Below, piece by piece: positions 47,101 to 54,510 of a stretch of DNA of 64,000 nt. A program made the position numbers and the translations under genes. The DNA is from Owenia fusiformis (taxonomy: Eukaryota; Annelida; Polychaeta; Sabellida; Oweniidae). Positions within the stretch are counted from its first letter, which is position 1, and every line of letters begins with the position of its first letter. Under the pieces are notes generated by a model, which had not been told where the DNA came from, made no database searches, and worked only from the letters and a program-made list of their open reading frames with translations. Location of the stretch: positions 32,918,866 to 32,982,865 of the forward strand of contig CAIIXF020000001.1 in NCBI GenBank assembly GCA_903813345.2, given 5' to 3'.

Positions 47101-49121
47101 TAAGACAGTATGCAATCCTTATGAGTATTCACATATCAAATATGAACAAAATCGGTCTATTACTTTGAGTTATAATAAAAAATGTAAAATAACACACATA
47201 AAAATGGTGACCATTTTTCAAAATGGCCGACTACTCCCCAAAGTTTTATTAGAAAATGTGCCATGCTTAAAGTATTCACAAATCAATTATGAACAAAATC
47301 GCTCCAATACTTTTCGAGTTATAGTAAAAACTGACAGCCATTTTTTAAAATGGCCGCCTACTACCCAAAGTGTCATTAGACAGTGTGCCATGCTTATAGT
47401 ATTCACATATAAAATATGAACAAAATCGCTCTACTACTTTTTGAGTAAAAAGTGTAAAATAGCACACGTAAAAATGGCGGCCATTTTTCAAAATGGCCGC
47501 CTGCTACCCAAAATGTCATTAGACATTGTGCCATGCTTAAAGTATTCACATACCAAATATGAACAAAATCGGTCCACTACTTTTTGAGTTACAGTAAAAA
47601 ATGTTAAATAACACACGTAAAAATGATGGCCATTTTTCAAAATGGCCGCATACTACCCAAAATTTTATTAGACACTGTGTCATGCTTAAAGTATTCACAT
47701 ACCAAATATGAACAAAATCGCTCTACTACTTTTCCAGTTATAGCAAATATTGTAAAATGACGTGCAAAGGCAGCCATTTTTCAAGATGGCTGCCATGTAT
47801 TTCTTCTATATTTGCATTTCTAGCTTAATCAATGTTCTATATAACTTTTTTACATTTAAAACATATTGCTATTACAGTTTTATATGCAGAACCTAAATTA
47901 CTGTAAAATCAGCACTAAAATGGCCGCCATTTTTAAATGAGCAGCCATTTTGTAAATCGGTTTTCGAGCAGAACTTCTACACCCTTTGGGTATATGTTTA
48001 CAAAATATGAACAAAATCAGGCCAACGGTATTTGAGTTATTGCCCGGGCGGACAGACGGATGGACGGACGTACGTACGGACGGACGGAGGTGTTCCCTAT
48101 ATCCCTCCGAACTTCGTTCGATTGGATAATTATTTGACTTGGAGATATTTAGCTAGCAATCAAGCCATCAATATATTTTTTCAAACTTGTTGACCTCATT
48201 TTCACCAAAATTGCAATCATTTTTTACAATGTTTAATGCATTACTATTCTTCATTTTGATATATCAAATAAGTCTTGAAAGGAAAACTAAATGCCCCTAA
48301 GATCAGTGTTCCCAATGTTATTTCCCCATTGAAAAAACCTACCTAAGACTGAATAACTTTAACAATAGCAAACCTCCTGAACGTTGTTCGATTTTGATTA
48401 CATTAAATAGTATTAGAGACAGAACAATTAATCAGTGAGAAAGGACATTTCAGAGAGAAGTAGTTCACGAAGAAACCTTACACATGCTATGAATCAAGTC
48501 CTATTTGGAATGTCATGGTTACATGCATGATACCTTATAAGGTCACTCCTTATCACTCATGCTCTTTTATGAAGGTTTCATGGTTAACAAATGTGAACTG
48601 GTGAATAGATTAATTTCAATATGTAATAAATTGATTATAAAAGATGATATTTGTAGTATATTAGATTACATTATATATTCAGATATGAATTTAGAATGTT
48701 AGTAAAAGTAACTTACAATTAGAACCTTCATAGAAGACACTAAACAAGTTTATCACTAAGGTAACACCATAAAATATTGGAAGAAATCGCAGACCTATCT
48801 CCAGTTGATTCTCCTAAAAAGCAAAAAAGTACTAAATTGTAGAAAATGAATTGGCAGAAATTATTGAAAAATATAATTCATAGAGACAAGATACCCTCGT
48901 ATTTCTAGCTCTCTCAAAATAGCATTACTGATTAACTATATATATAACCTAATGATTCTTTCAATATGAGTGGAGTAAGTGGTAATTTGCTTATCAGAGC
49001 TATATGGAGAGGCTTCATAAGATTTATCTATTTACCTTGGTTAGTATGAAATATTTCACAACAAAGAACAGTCCAGTAGAGACAGCCCCAGATGTGATAG
49101 GTGATATAAACCATGATCCAA
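22948..49121 (-). CDS. SLC20A: SLC20 (PiT) sodium-dependent phosphate transporter, 3' eleven exons
   Basis: Eleven exons (49121-49036, 48813-48717, 46576-46457, 41216-41142, 40968-40810, 37152-37097, 36340-36271, 35728-35631, 29251-29127, 28546-28361, 23191-22948) splice in one frame to 437 residues plus stop. Known SLC20 proteins are about 650 residues, so roughly 190 N-terminal residues and the first PHO4 signature are missing. In order: transmembrane segments around '[20 protein letters not shown]' and '[20 protein letters not shown]'; a helix ending in PWMRRKIQ; a ~180-residue hydrophilic cytosolic loop; then the second PHO4 domain with the signature [28 protein letters not shown], and C-terminal '[20 protein letters not shown]'. 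The family imports inorganic phosphate with Na+ across the plasma membrane. Orthologous to the SLC20A1/A2 group; I cannot tell which. Confidence 0.93.
23335..23620. repeat. ~290-bp palindromic MITE
   Basis: 'AAAGTCAGGATATACATTCTCAAAAAGTTTTATACAAACAGTGTAT' is mirrored at 23,553-23,604. The loop includes 'ATGATACGGCAATTGAGCCCATC', which recurs at about 26,909-26,935 ('ATGATACGGCAATCGAGCCC'). Sits in the last SLC20A intron. Confidence 0.75.
23793..24800 (+). mobile_element. Mariner/Tc1-like element with long TIRs
   Basis: Ends TACAGGGCATATCAAAAAAA and its inverse TTTTTTTGAAACGCACTGTA, flanked by TA. Subterminal sequence extends the inverted match over about 125 bp (for example 'CTCCTCTTTGCAATGATA' against 'TATCATTGTAAAGAGGAG'). 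Inside is a short plus-strand fragment with the Tc1/mariner signature SPDLN.CDFFFW.YL (see 24,040-24,110). Two tandem ~180-bp copies of the right subterminal region are present. Defective. Confidence 0.75.
24040..24110 (+). pseudogene. Transposase C-terminal catalytic fragment (SPDLN motif)
   Basis: The plus frame reads '[18 protein letters not shown]'. The Tc1/mariner consensus around the third catalytic acidic residue is SPDLNP.DFFLWG.LK, so this is a clear but decayed remnant (Pro to Cys, Gly to Ser). Little else of the enzyme remains. Confidence 0.7.
25020..25215 (+). repeat. Dispersed ~190-bp repeat, copy 1
   Basis: 'AAAGGACCCACGGTCCTGTG' through 'GAGCTCAGTAAGGTCTTTT' is repeated at 37,998-38,193 at roughly 94% identity by eye. 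It starts with a small palindrome (GGACCCACGGTCC). Intronic. Confidence 0.8.
25560..26170 (+). repeat. ~230-bp diverged tandem repeats
   Basis: Three degenerate units share 'TTCTGATTGGT(T/C)(G/A)G.TTT', 'CACTTT..(G/A)(C/G)CTCTAAACT' and 'AGAAATG(G/A)CACTT'. Both strands carry stops throughout; no gene. Confidence 0.5.
27900..28189 (-). pseudogene. LINE ORF2 fragment (pre-RT region)
   Basis: Minus-strand translation gives '[20 protein letters not shown]', later '[19 protein letters not shown]'. In L1/Tx1-type LINE ORF2 proteins the segment between endonuclease and reverse transcriptase carries FY..LY.S....., a run of Leu/acidic residues, then L.....L..PI...E. The match is to that linker only; no FADD reverse transcriptase motif follows. 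A 5'- and 3'-truncated dead copy in an SLC20A intron. Confidence 0.6.
28361..28546 (-). CDS. SLC20A: SLC20A exon (second PHO4 signature, GRRVI helix)
   Basis: Acceptor ATATTCCAG|T; after completing Ser it reads [19 protein letters not shown], '[20 protein letters not shown]', [17 protein letters not shown], then AG|GTTAGA donor. NAIGPLV finishes the [13 protein letters not shown] signature split across two exons. Confidence 0.95.
28606..28985 (+). repeat. 'ATCCCANCGAAC' family, 5' fragment
   Basis: Starts AACAGCAACTCCCCGGAGTAG, then AAATGCCACCGCAAAAAAC (a mutated TIR), followed by two or three ~150-bp core units. The 3' end is missing. Confidence 0.55.
29127..29251 (-). CDS. SLC20A: SLC20A exon (FAHGGNDV)
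   Basis: Acceptor TTTCAG|TCT in phase 0: [20 protein letters not shown], then [20 protein letters not shown] and V, with AG|GTCAG donor. It links the end of the cytosolic loop to the second PHO4 domain; the Gly-Gly-Asn-Asp core is intact. Confidence 0.95.
30010..30270. repeat. MITE with CATCCTCC ends
   Basis: 'CATCCTCCGATCACAGGG...TCCAGAAT...CCCCTG' at 30,025-30,090 is mirrored, with mismatches, by 'CAGGGGGGAAG...ATTCTGGATACCTGCTTAGGAGGATG' at 30,217-30,266. Intronic. Confidence 0.6.
30595..31030 (+). repeat. ~190-bp diverged tandem repeats
   Basis: Three units around 'TTCAGTATGTTGCCCTTTGTGT', 'CTAGGTTGAAT(A/G)CC' and 'GATCATGGT(A/T)CTATTGTT(C/G)AGA'. No coding signal. Confidence 0.55.
31440..32000 (+). 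repeat. CATTAGACAGTGTGCC array, fragment with 3' end
   Basis: One or two ~125-bp units, then 'TACATTTAAAACATATTGCTATTACAG', 'GAAAATCGGCTTTCGAGCAGAAC' and the 3' terminus CATCGTTCGATGGGATAAC. The last 400 bases match 33,730-34,027 and 47,790-48,128. Confidence 0.7.
32430..32700 (+). repeat. Irregular TCCCGATTTTT repeat
   Basis: About a dozen copies of (A)TCCC(G/A)ATTTTT spaced 15-35 bases apart, several preceded by AAAATA. Spacing is too irregular for a classical satellite. Confidence 0.7.
33206..34030 (+). mobile_element. 'ATCCCATCGAAC' element, full copy
   Basis: Left end: ACGC-CAAA-GCGT hairpin, then GAATCCCATCGAACAG. Core: three or four ~125-bp CATTAGACAGTGTGCC units. Right end ...CGATGGGATAA. 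The same organisation is seen at 46,848-48,130. Intronic, non-coding. Confidence 0.75.
34280..35010. repeat. GCGAGTTTACTCGC hairpins and adjoining ~600-bp palindrome
   Basis: Two copies of the small palindrome GCGAGTTTACTCGCTTG (34,288 and 34,331) flank a TGACGTCA box. Downstream, 34,395-34,590 is mirrored by 34,800-35,005 ('AAGGAATATTCCTT', 'TTGAGAGT.GATGACATC', 'AAAAGATGGCAGCT'). Confidence 0.65.
35631..35728 (-). CDS. SLC20A: SLC20A exon (cytosolic loop)
   Basis: Acceptor ATTTTAG|AG; G|AG makes Glu, then [20 protein letters not shown] and [12 protein letters not shown], donor GAG|GTGAGA in phase 0. Ser/Pro/acidic, typical of the poorly conserved SLC20 loop. Confidence 0.88.
36271..36340 (-). 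CDS. SLC20A: SLC20A exon (cytosolic loop)
   Basis: Acceptor TTTTTTACAG|GGA in phase 0: [23 protein letters not shown], with G|GTAAGA donor. The frame joins both neighbours exactly. Confidence 0.87.
37097..37152 (-). CDS. SLC20A: SLC20A exon (cytosolic loop)
   Basis: Acceptor TAATTTCAG|AT; A|AT makes Asn, then [18 protein letters not shown], donor AAG|GTAAGA. Small 56-base exon supported by phase on both sides. Confidence 0.85.
37560..37998 (+). repeat. 'ATCCCAACGAAC' family, 5' part
   Basis: Begins ACTACTCCACGGAGTAGCAA, then ATCCCAACGAACAC and core modules 'GGCAGCCATTTTGAATTTT', 'CGATACAATATTTGCAATCT'. It runs into the dispersed 190-bp repeat at 37,998 and has no 3' TIR. Confidence 0.65.
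37998..38193 (+). repeat. Dispersed ~190-bp repeat, copy 2
   Basis: Direct copy of 25,026-25,215. It starts immediately after the truncated ATCCCAACGAAC element, which suggests it inserted into or replaced that element's 3' half. Confidence 0.8.
38837..40327 (+). mobile_element. TGTCCCCACC repeat element, copy A (1.49 kb)
   Basis: It starts AACAAGAACACAAATGTG, then ATGTCCCCACCAAGTGG, and ends CTATGTGGTGGGGACATA, giving an inverted ATGTCCCCACCA terminus. It contains six ~160-bp tandem units ('AGACAAGACTTTACAGACAA', 'AAATCCAAAATGGCTGCC', 'AATCATCCCTGAAAATTTGAA'), a unique middle part, then a (GGACAGAC)n tail. A near-identical copy is at 44,123. Intronic, non-coding. Confidence 0.85.
40810..40968 (-). 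CDS. SLC20A: SLC20A exon (cytosolic loop)
   Basis: Acceptor CCTTTTCAG|TC; G|TC makes Val, then [52 protein letters not shown], donor A|GTAAGT. The Glu/Leu stretch is predicted helical. Confidence 0.9.
41142..41216 (-). CDS. SLC20A: SLC20A exon (start of cytosolic loop)
   Basis: Acceptor GACTTTGTAG|AA; joined to the A left over from 46,457 it gives Lys, then [24 protein letters not shown], donor G|GTCAGT. The direct join 46,457 to 41,216 preserves frame, placing it just after PWMRRKIQ. Acceptor pyrimidine tract is modest. Confidence 0.8.
41265..41605. repeat. TTTTTTCAGGAAAG palindromic MITE, second copy
   Basis: Inverted arms ('CTTGCTTTTTTCAGGAAAG' and 'TTTCCTGAAAAAAGCAAGGA') and flanking 'ATGTTATTTTCTGGTAC' match the inner part of the 6,218-7,010 palindrome. 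Lies immediately upstream of the SLC20A exon at 41,142-41,216. Confidence 0.75.
42235..42311 (-). other. Candidate cryptic (poison) exon inside the TIR element
   Basis: On the SLC20A strand this 77-base stretch has an acceptor (TTACTGTTAATAG|T) and a strong donor (CAGTCG|GTAAGT). It is open in one frame ([20 protein letters not shown]). Its phase fits the 41,216 exon but not the upstream 46,457 exon. Included after that exon it gives TGA at once. Skipping it keeps the gene in frame, so I do not count it as coding. Confidence 0.35.
42350..43092 (+). mobile_element. 'ATCCCAACGAAC' element, full copy
   Basis: Left: GGCAACTCCGTGGAGTAGC hairpin, then AAATCCCAACGAACAAAA. Right: (GACT)n/(GGAC)n, then CCGAACTTCGTTCGTTGGGA. 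Core modules are shared with 20.5, 37.6 and 50.6 kb. Nested within the 2.0-kb TIR element. Confidence 0.78.
44123..45459 (+). mobile_element. TGTCCCCACC repeat element, copy B (1.34 kb)
   Basis: Direct copy of 38,837-40,327, almost base for base, but with five instead of six of the ~160-bp tandem units. The shared unique middle ('AGTATTATCGCGCGCTAACT') differs by very few bases. Same intron-rich context, different SLC20A intron. Confidence 0.85.
46457..46576 (-). CDS. SLC20A: SLC20A exon (TM helix ending PWMRRKI)
   Basis: Acceptor TGTTTTTCAG|TG; T|TG makes Leu, then [39 protein letters not shown], donor A|GTAAGT. Matches the last membrane helix before the SLC20 cytosolic loop (consensus CPWM+RKI). 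Confidence 0.95.
46848..48130 (+). mobile_element. 'ATCCCATCGAAC' element, full copy with ~5-7 core units
   Basis: Left ACGCCAAAGCGT hairpin and AATCCCATCGAACAGA; core of tandem ~125-bp units ('GTGTCATTAGACAGTGTGCC', 'TATGAACAAAATCGCTC'); right (GGAC/GTAC)n, then CGAACTTCGTTCGATTGGATAA. Longest copy in the window. Confidence 0.78.
48717..48813 (-). CDS. SLC20A: SLC20A exon (membrane helix)
   Basis: Acceptor GCTTTTTAG|GAG in phase 0: [32 protein letters not shown], donor T|GTAAGT. Corresponds to the LR.LP.FY...I.INVFS..Y.G segment of SLC20. Confidence 0.95.
49036..49121 (-). CDS. SLC20A: SLC20A exon, most 5' one in the window
   Basis: Acceptor TATTTGCAG|TT; after two bases completing a codon, [28 protein letters not shown], donor AAG|GTAAAT. 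Matches the (A)SWFISPL.SG..SG..F family string near residue 190. The preceding exon must lie to the right; none was found up to 64,000. Confidence 0.95.
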
Positions 49122-50580
49122 CTGCAAATACAAAGTAACAAAACATTCAATATCAAACTATAATGGAAGACAATAATAAACAAGGCATTAAAATGCAAAA
49201 TGTCACCACCTGTCTTTTGTTACAGACTCCAAACACAAACCGGCGAACAGCAACAACCATTGCACAAAAAAGTTGGCGACTATAACAATATAACACTTCT
49301 GGTGGTAACATAAAAAATACAAGATAGGTTGTTTCATTATTATTACAACACCAACATGAGTGATTAAGGTATTTAGTTTACCTTAATTAATAAAGTTAAG
49401 AAATATTTTTATTTCACATACACATACTCACTGTACTAACGTCATTGTAGGTTAACTGTCAGATAATAAAAAACGACAATTAGCGTTTCAATAGCCTATA
49501 TATATATGAGCAAATCTTTCAATATGTTTAATTCCTAGTACCCCTATTTACAGTATTTTGTTTGATTTACAGTCATGATATGGGATTATCATATCTCTTA
49601 TATACATAATAATTCATAAAATATGTATAACTATATATTGCAAAAATTGATCTGTTTCGTGTTCATGTTTATTCAGTTAGAATTTAGTTTTTCTGATATT
49701 GATGAAGGTGGCTGTAGCAAGGCCTAAAATTACTTTACATAAAAGTGTGTATTCTTTGTATTAAAATCTTCCTAACATCATTCTGCTTCATATTCAAGCA
49801 TAAAAATTGGATGTCATCGACTTTGTTTTTTACTTAAAGCTAGAAAACAATTTGATCCCCCATATATATTTTTCTACACATGCTAGTTTACTAACTAGAG
49901 TTAATTTAAAGAAAATAAAAATTATAGGTCACCAACTTCGTTAATTTATGAAGTTCCTCGAAAGAATGACATTTTAGTCTATGGGACAACTCTTTGAGAT
50001 CAAAGAATGATACTAATCGAACTGCAACTTAAAAATATCTAGTAGAAAAGCTAATGAGTACAGCAGTTGTCCACATACAGCAGATGTATACTGCTTGTAA
50101 GGGCGTACTTTTACCAATGTTGTTAGTGATAGATGTTACATCTTATCATACTATACTCATGTATAGAGGTCGGCTTAGATCTCCAAACCTTCAGCTAAAA
50201 TGCCACTGCAATCTTTCATCTAAATATAGATAGTTAATAGAGACTGATACCAACTAGTGAGATCAGTACATACTTCCTTTAATGATGAGCCCTCTACTCA
50301 CTAATCAGTTTACCCTACCTATCAGATGTAGAGGCAGGCGGGAGGCTAGGCTAATAAATTATCATTTTTATAGCACTTACACATAGAATTGGTCTCAACA
50401 TAAGATTTCACAAGTTACATGTTTTGTTTGAGCCAGGAGATCTTGGCAATTTCTGTTCCATACTACATGAACTGTTAGAGTATGGTGCATTTTAATCTCA
50501 GGCAGAAATTCAATGTAGCAAAAAACATATTATATACCATTGGAAGTTCTAGTGATACAATTTAAATAATTTCTAAATCA
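49122..50580. other. SLC20A intron, no feature recognised
   Basis: AT-rich DNA with no exon on the minus strand matching the expected SLC20 N-terminal domain (GANDVANSFG, GTHCIVGS) and no obvious repeat structure. Confidence 0.5.
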
Positions 50581-50584
50581 AATG

Positions 50585-51600
50585 TAACAAGAAATTGGCA
50601 ACTCTAGGGAGTAGCAAATCACAACAACCAAAATATTCATGAATCTATGAGGCCGATCAGAGAGTAAGTAACCAACTGCTCTTATTTTTTCCATACTTTA
50701 TTCAATCACATTGAAATTTTCACAGATGTAGAAAATATTGATCTATTAAAAAAGACCAAAGACGTTAGTGGGTTAGTGGCAATTCCATTGTTATGGCTGT
50801 TGCTATGGTGACGATTATTTTTGGGAGGCGGGGCACCCTTTTGTAACAAGTTTGAGATAATTTGTAGATTTGTAATTTGTAAAGGAGCACGTAGGTTATC
50901 GCAAACAATTTCAAACGATTCTAACTTGAATTATGAATATTTTCTGATCATGAACATGGGTGTATCTTTTAGATCCATTCATCATCTTCAAGAAAAGTAT
51001 ATATAATGATAATTTAGTTAATCAGACCTAAGTGATATTGAAGGGGCAATGGACCAATCAACATACTTTTTCAAAAATGTCGACCTAATTTCCACCAAAA
51101 ATGCAACCTATTATTATATTGTTGAATGCATAATTAGAATGTGCTTTGAGACATGTTCAATTTCCTAAAAGGAAAATTCGATTGCTCATTCAATTTTGAT
51201 GACCAAAATGAACTGAAACCAATGGATAGTATGAGATTTTTCAATGGAGAAATAACATGGGGAACACTTATCTTTCAAGAACTATTTGATACATCAAAAT
51301 AAAGAATAGTAATGCATTAAACATTGTAAAAAAAATGATTGCATTTTTGGTGAAAATGGGTCAACATCTTTGTTGATGGGTTAATTGCAAGTTGAATATC
51401 TCCGAGTTTGTTTGAATTTATTATTACTGTGCATAATTTTCTTTGAGATAATGAATTGATCTAAAAGATAAACTTGTCTTCGTTGTCAGAAAATAGTCAT
51501 AATCCGAGATATAACCTTCTGAAATTGTTTGCGATAACCCACGTGCTCCTTTCTGTTTTCCCAGCCCCCCCCCTACACAGCCCCTGGGTGTCAGGGTGAA
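50585..51600 (+). repeat. Diverged 'ATCCCANCGAAC' family element with internal inversion
   Basis: Starts ATTGGCAACTCTAGGGAGTAG, then CAAATCACAACAACCAAAA (mutated TIR). 50,880-51,010 and 51,420-51,560 are inverted copies of one module. 'CCCCTACACAGCCCCTGGG' near 51,569 is the family's internal block. Confidence 0.5.
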
Positions 51601-51610
51601 ACACCAAATA

Positions 51611-52399
51611 TAGGGTGTCTCAAAAAATGTACCCAAAAGTTTATCAACAGCATAGACAAACGGCATAGACATAAATAAACAAAATCAATATTTTCAGACA
51701 TTTTTTGCATGGGCTTAAGTCAAAACATGTAAGTTTTTTCCCCCATACACAGTTTTTAATTCAGTTTTGCCTTTCTGATATTTTAACCCTTTTCCTTTCA
51801 CACCACATAATCAATGTAATCTCATATTTCGATGACAGTCTCCATCCTTACTACTACATTGGGATTCTAGTGTAGCCTTTGTTGTATGTAGAGGGGGGGC
51901 TCAATCAATTTGAGACCACTGTGCTTTCATTTGGATATCATTTAGTCTCCAGGCTAACCTCAGTAACTCTGGAAGGTAACTCCCGAATCATTTGCCGATA
52001 ATTGACCTGATTCTCTGTGTTTGTTCTGCCATCGTCATCCTCAAACATCTTTCTCTGTGGCTATTTGAAGGAGTGTTTTAATGCTCATTCCAAGCAAAAA
52101 GACCTAGAACAACTTAAAGGCAAAATCCAAAGAGAAAGCCAAAACATTCCATCGAATTATTATCAAATGTGATGAACAATGTAGCAGTAAGTTTAAGGCA
52201 GTCATCGAAATATGAGGTTACATTGATTGTGTGGTGTAAAAGGTAAATGGTTAAAGCATCAAAAAGGCAAGACAGAGATAAAAATGGTGTATTGGGGAGA
52301 AAACTTTCATGTTTTGGCTACATGACCATCCAAAAAATGTCTGAAAATATTGATTGGTTTATCTGTGCTGTTGACATACTTTTGGGTACATTTTTTGAG
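51611..52399. mobile_element. Mariner-like palindromic MITE (~790 bp)
   Basis: Ends TAGGGTGTCTCAAAAAATGT and ACATTTTTTGAGAAATA are inverted, and the match continues inward for about 250 bp per arm ('CTTTTGGGTACA', 'TGTCTGAAAATATTGAT', 'CATATTTCGATGAC'). TA..GGGTGTCTCAAAA is a common mariner/Tc1 terminus. The central ~200 bp are unpaired and have no intact ORF. Confidence 0.7.
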
Positions 52400-52789
52400 A
52401 AATATGTGAAATAGATAGATGTTGTGGATATACTACAAAAATTTCAAACAATAATATTTATCATTTTCCACCAAATATGAAAGAAATCCATCCACAAGTA
52501 TTCCAGTCGGGTTTTGTGTATTGATATTTAACAAAATAACATAAAACAGGAATTTTATAATTTGAACAAAATCTGTCTACTGGTATTTGAGTTATCCATC
52601 TTAAACTATCTTTTGAATGAAGCTCTTTTGTCCCTAGGCATCAGCATATAAAATTTAAACCAAAATGTGTGTACATTTTTTATGAGTTTACTGAGTGATC
52701 GCCCAGACAAATTGACTAGTCACCCAGTCCTGAAACCCAGTACTTGAATACTGTCCAATAAAATCATTATTTGAAGTAAGATACCATGT

Positions 52790-53330
52790 TGAAATGGACC
52801 ATGGCCATACCATGGTATACCATGGTATGGCCATGGTATACCATGGTATATGGCCATGAAATGCAATGAAATACCATGGTATTACCATGGCCGATCATGA
52901 TCGTTAAATGGCACCATTACATTTCATGGTTAACAGCGTGTTTTTAAAAAATACTGCCGTTTCACAGTATTTCGTGGTCAGAAACCATCAAATGCAATGA
53001 TATCATGGTCAAGTTCTCGACCATGATATCATTGCATTTGATGGTTTCTTGACCATGGTATCATTGCATTTGATGGTATACCATGGTCATTTAACATGTA
53101 ATTTTGTATCTAAAAAATACCACCGTTTCACAGTATTTCATGGTCAAATACCATCAAATGCAGTGATATCATGGTCTAGACATTCAACCATGATATGCAG
53201 TCTAGCCATTTAATTACCATGGTCACTATACTTAAAATTTTGCATTTAAAAATACTGTTATTTTGCAGTATTTCATGGATGCAAACCATCAAATGCAATG
53301 AAGTACAGTCAAGATGTTTAATCGAAGACT
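52790..53330. repeat. CCATGGTATACC palindrome array, left arm
   Basis: Dense, interlocking palindromes: CCATGGTATACCATGG repeats, 'ATGATATCATGGTC' and 'AAACCATCAAATGCAATG' in both orientations, plus three copies of 'AAAATACTG.C(G)TTT..CAGTATTTCATGG', itself a hairpin. Confidence 0.8.
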
Positions 53331-53575
53331 GGAAGTTGGACTTACAAAATATTAAGTTTATCTCCTATTTTACTGACAAAAGTCAAATAAAAGTAAAGCA
53401 TATTTATTTACCAAAAAAATTTTGTTTCTAGGGTTATTAACTTAATTGTTCATCATAGAAATTAATTTATTAAATAAATGAACAAAAGTATATAAGGTTG
53501 TGGTTTTGATGAATATCAGAATCACTAATTATAATAATTTGGTTATCTAATTAACATTTATTAATTAATCTATTT

Positions 53576-53940
53576 TTGAACATGGTCTTTCATTACATTT
53601 CACTGCATTGCAAGAAAGACCATTGCATTTCATTGCATATCATGATCAATCATTGTATTTCATTGCATTTCATGGTTAAACATGGTATTTCATTGCACTT
53701 CATGATCACCCTTATAAAAATTCCGACCTTGAAATTCCGAAAACAAATGGTTACAAACCATTGCACAACCATTGTTCCAACCATCGCTGTAATGATTGCC
53801 AACCATTGGGATACAACCATTGCAATTGTGGTTGCAAATCATTGAAAGTGTTTCAATGATTTGTAACCATTACAAATGGTTGGCAGGTTTGAATGATTTT
53901 CTTGCAACCATTGCAACTAAATGCAACCATTTTCACTTTG
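53576..53940. repeat. ATTTCATTGCATTTCATGG then CAACCATTGCAA arrays
   Basis: 53,590-53,705 repeats ATTTCATTGCATTTCATG(A/G)T about every 20-25 bases. After a spacer with CCTTATAAAAATTCCGACC, 53,747-53,940 repeats (A)ACCATTG(C/T)A(A/T). Short frames here are repeat translations. Confidence 0.75.
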
Positions 53941-54159
53941 AGAAAAATCCATAATTGTGAAGGACTAGATTTAATGTAAAAGTCAGTATTTTAAGTTGCA
54001 CCTAATAAATGATAAACAATAACCATGCCTGTTTAAATTGCATTGGCATGTATACGATCATCCAAGACTGACATCCTTGGATTTTTAACATCTCGCAATT
54101 GCAATGACATGTCAAAAACAATTATTAGTACCAACAAAAAGTTCCAAAAAGCAAGCCCA

Positions 54160-54510
54160 GTATTCTGATTAAGAACCCCTATTCTAACTACTGAAAATGG
54201 ATTCTAGTAATACTCACCAACATGAAACTCAATCAACTTGAGTTCTTCAGAGAAAACAGAGAATTTCAGCAAGGGTACATTGACTTTAACATGGTGACAT
54301 ACATGCAGGATATATGATGGTATCCCAATGCTAAGTCATTAACCAATGAAGTATGTCCCCATATAAATCAATGTACCCTTGCTAAAATCCTCATTTTCTC
54401 AGAAGAACTCAAGTTGATCGAGTCTTAAAAAAAGATCTGTGTAGGTGTTGGTGAGTATTACTAGAATCCATTTTCAATAGTAAGAATAGGGGTTCTTAAA
54501 CAGGACATTA
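54160..54510. repeat. ~350-bp hairpin element
   Basis: 'CTGATTAAGAACCCCTATTCT...GAAAATGGATTCTAGTAATACTCACCAAC' at about 54,160-54,232 is mirrored by 54,450-54,500, and 'AAGGGTACATTGA' by 'TCAATGTACCCTT'. Confidence 0.8.

Larger units (their letters stand above)
48130..51415. repeat. Inverted repeat pair bracketing two SLC20A exons
   Basis: 48,140-48,345 ('TTTTCACCAAAATTGCAATCATTTTTTACAATGTTTAATGCATTACTATTCTTC...' region) is mirrored by 51,235-51,415. The arms are about 200 bp. Exons 48,717-48,813 and 49,036-49,121 lie in the loop. Confidence 0.7.

Noticed and set aside
50821-51672. Two opposite frames with similar peptides (GARRLSQTIS / GARGLSQTIS)
   Set aside because: They are the two arms of an inverted repeat read in the same frame; similarity is inherited from DNA symmetry, not from a gene.
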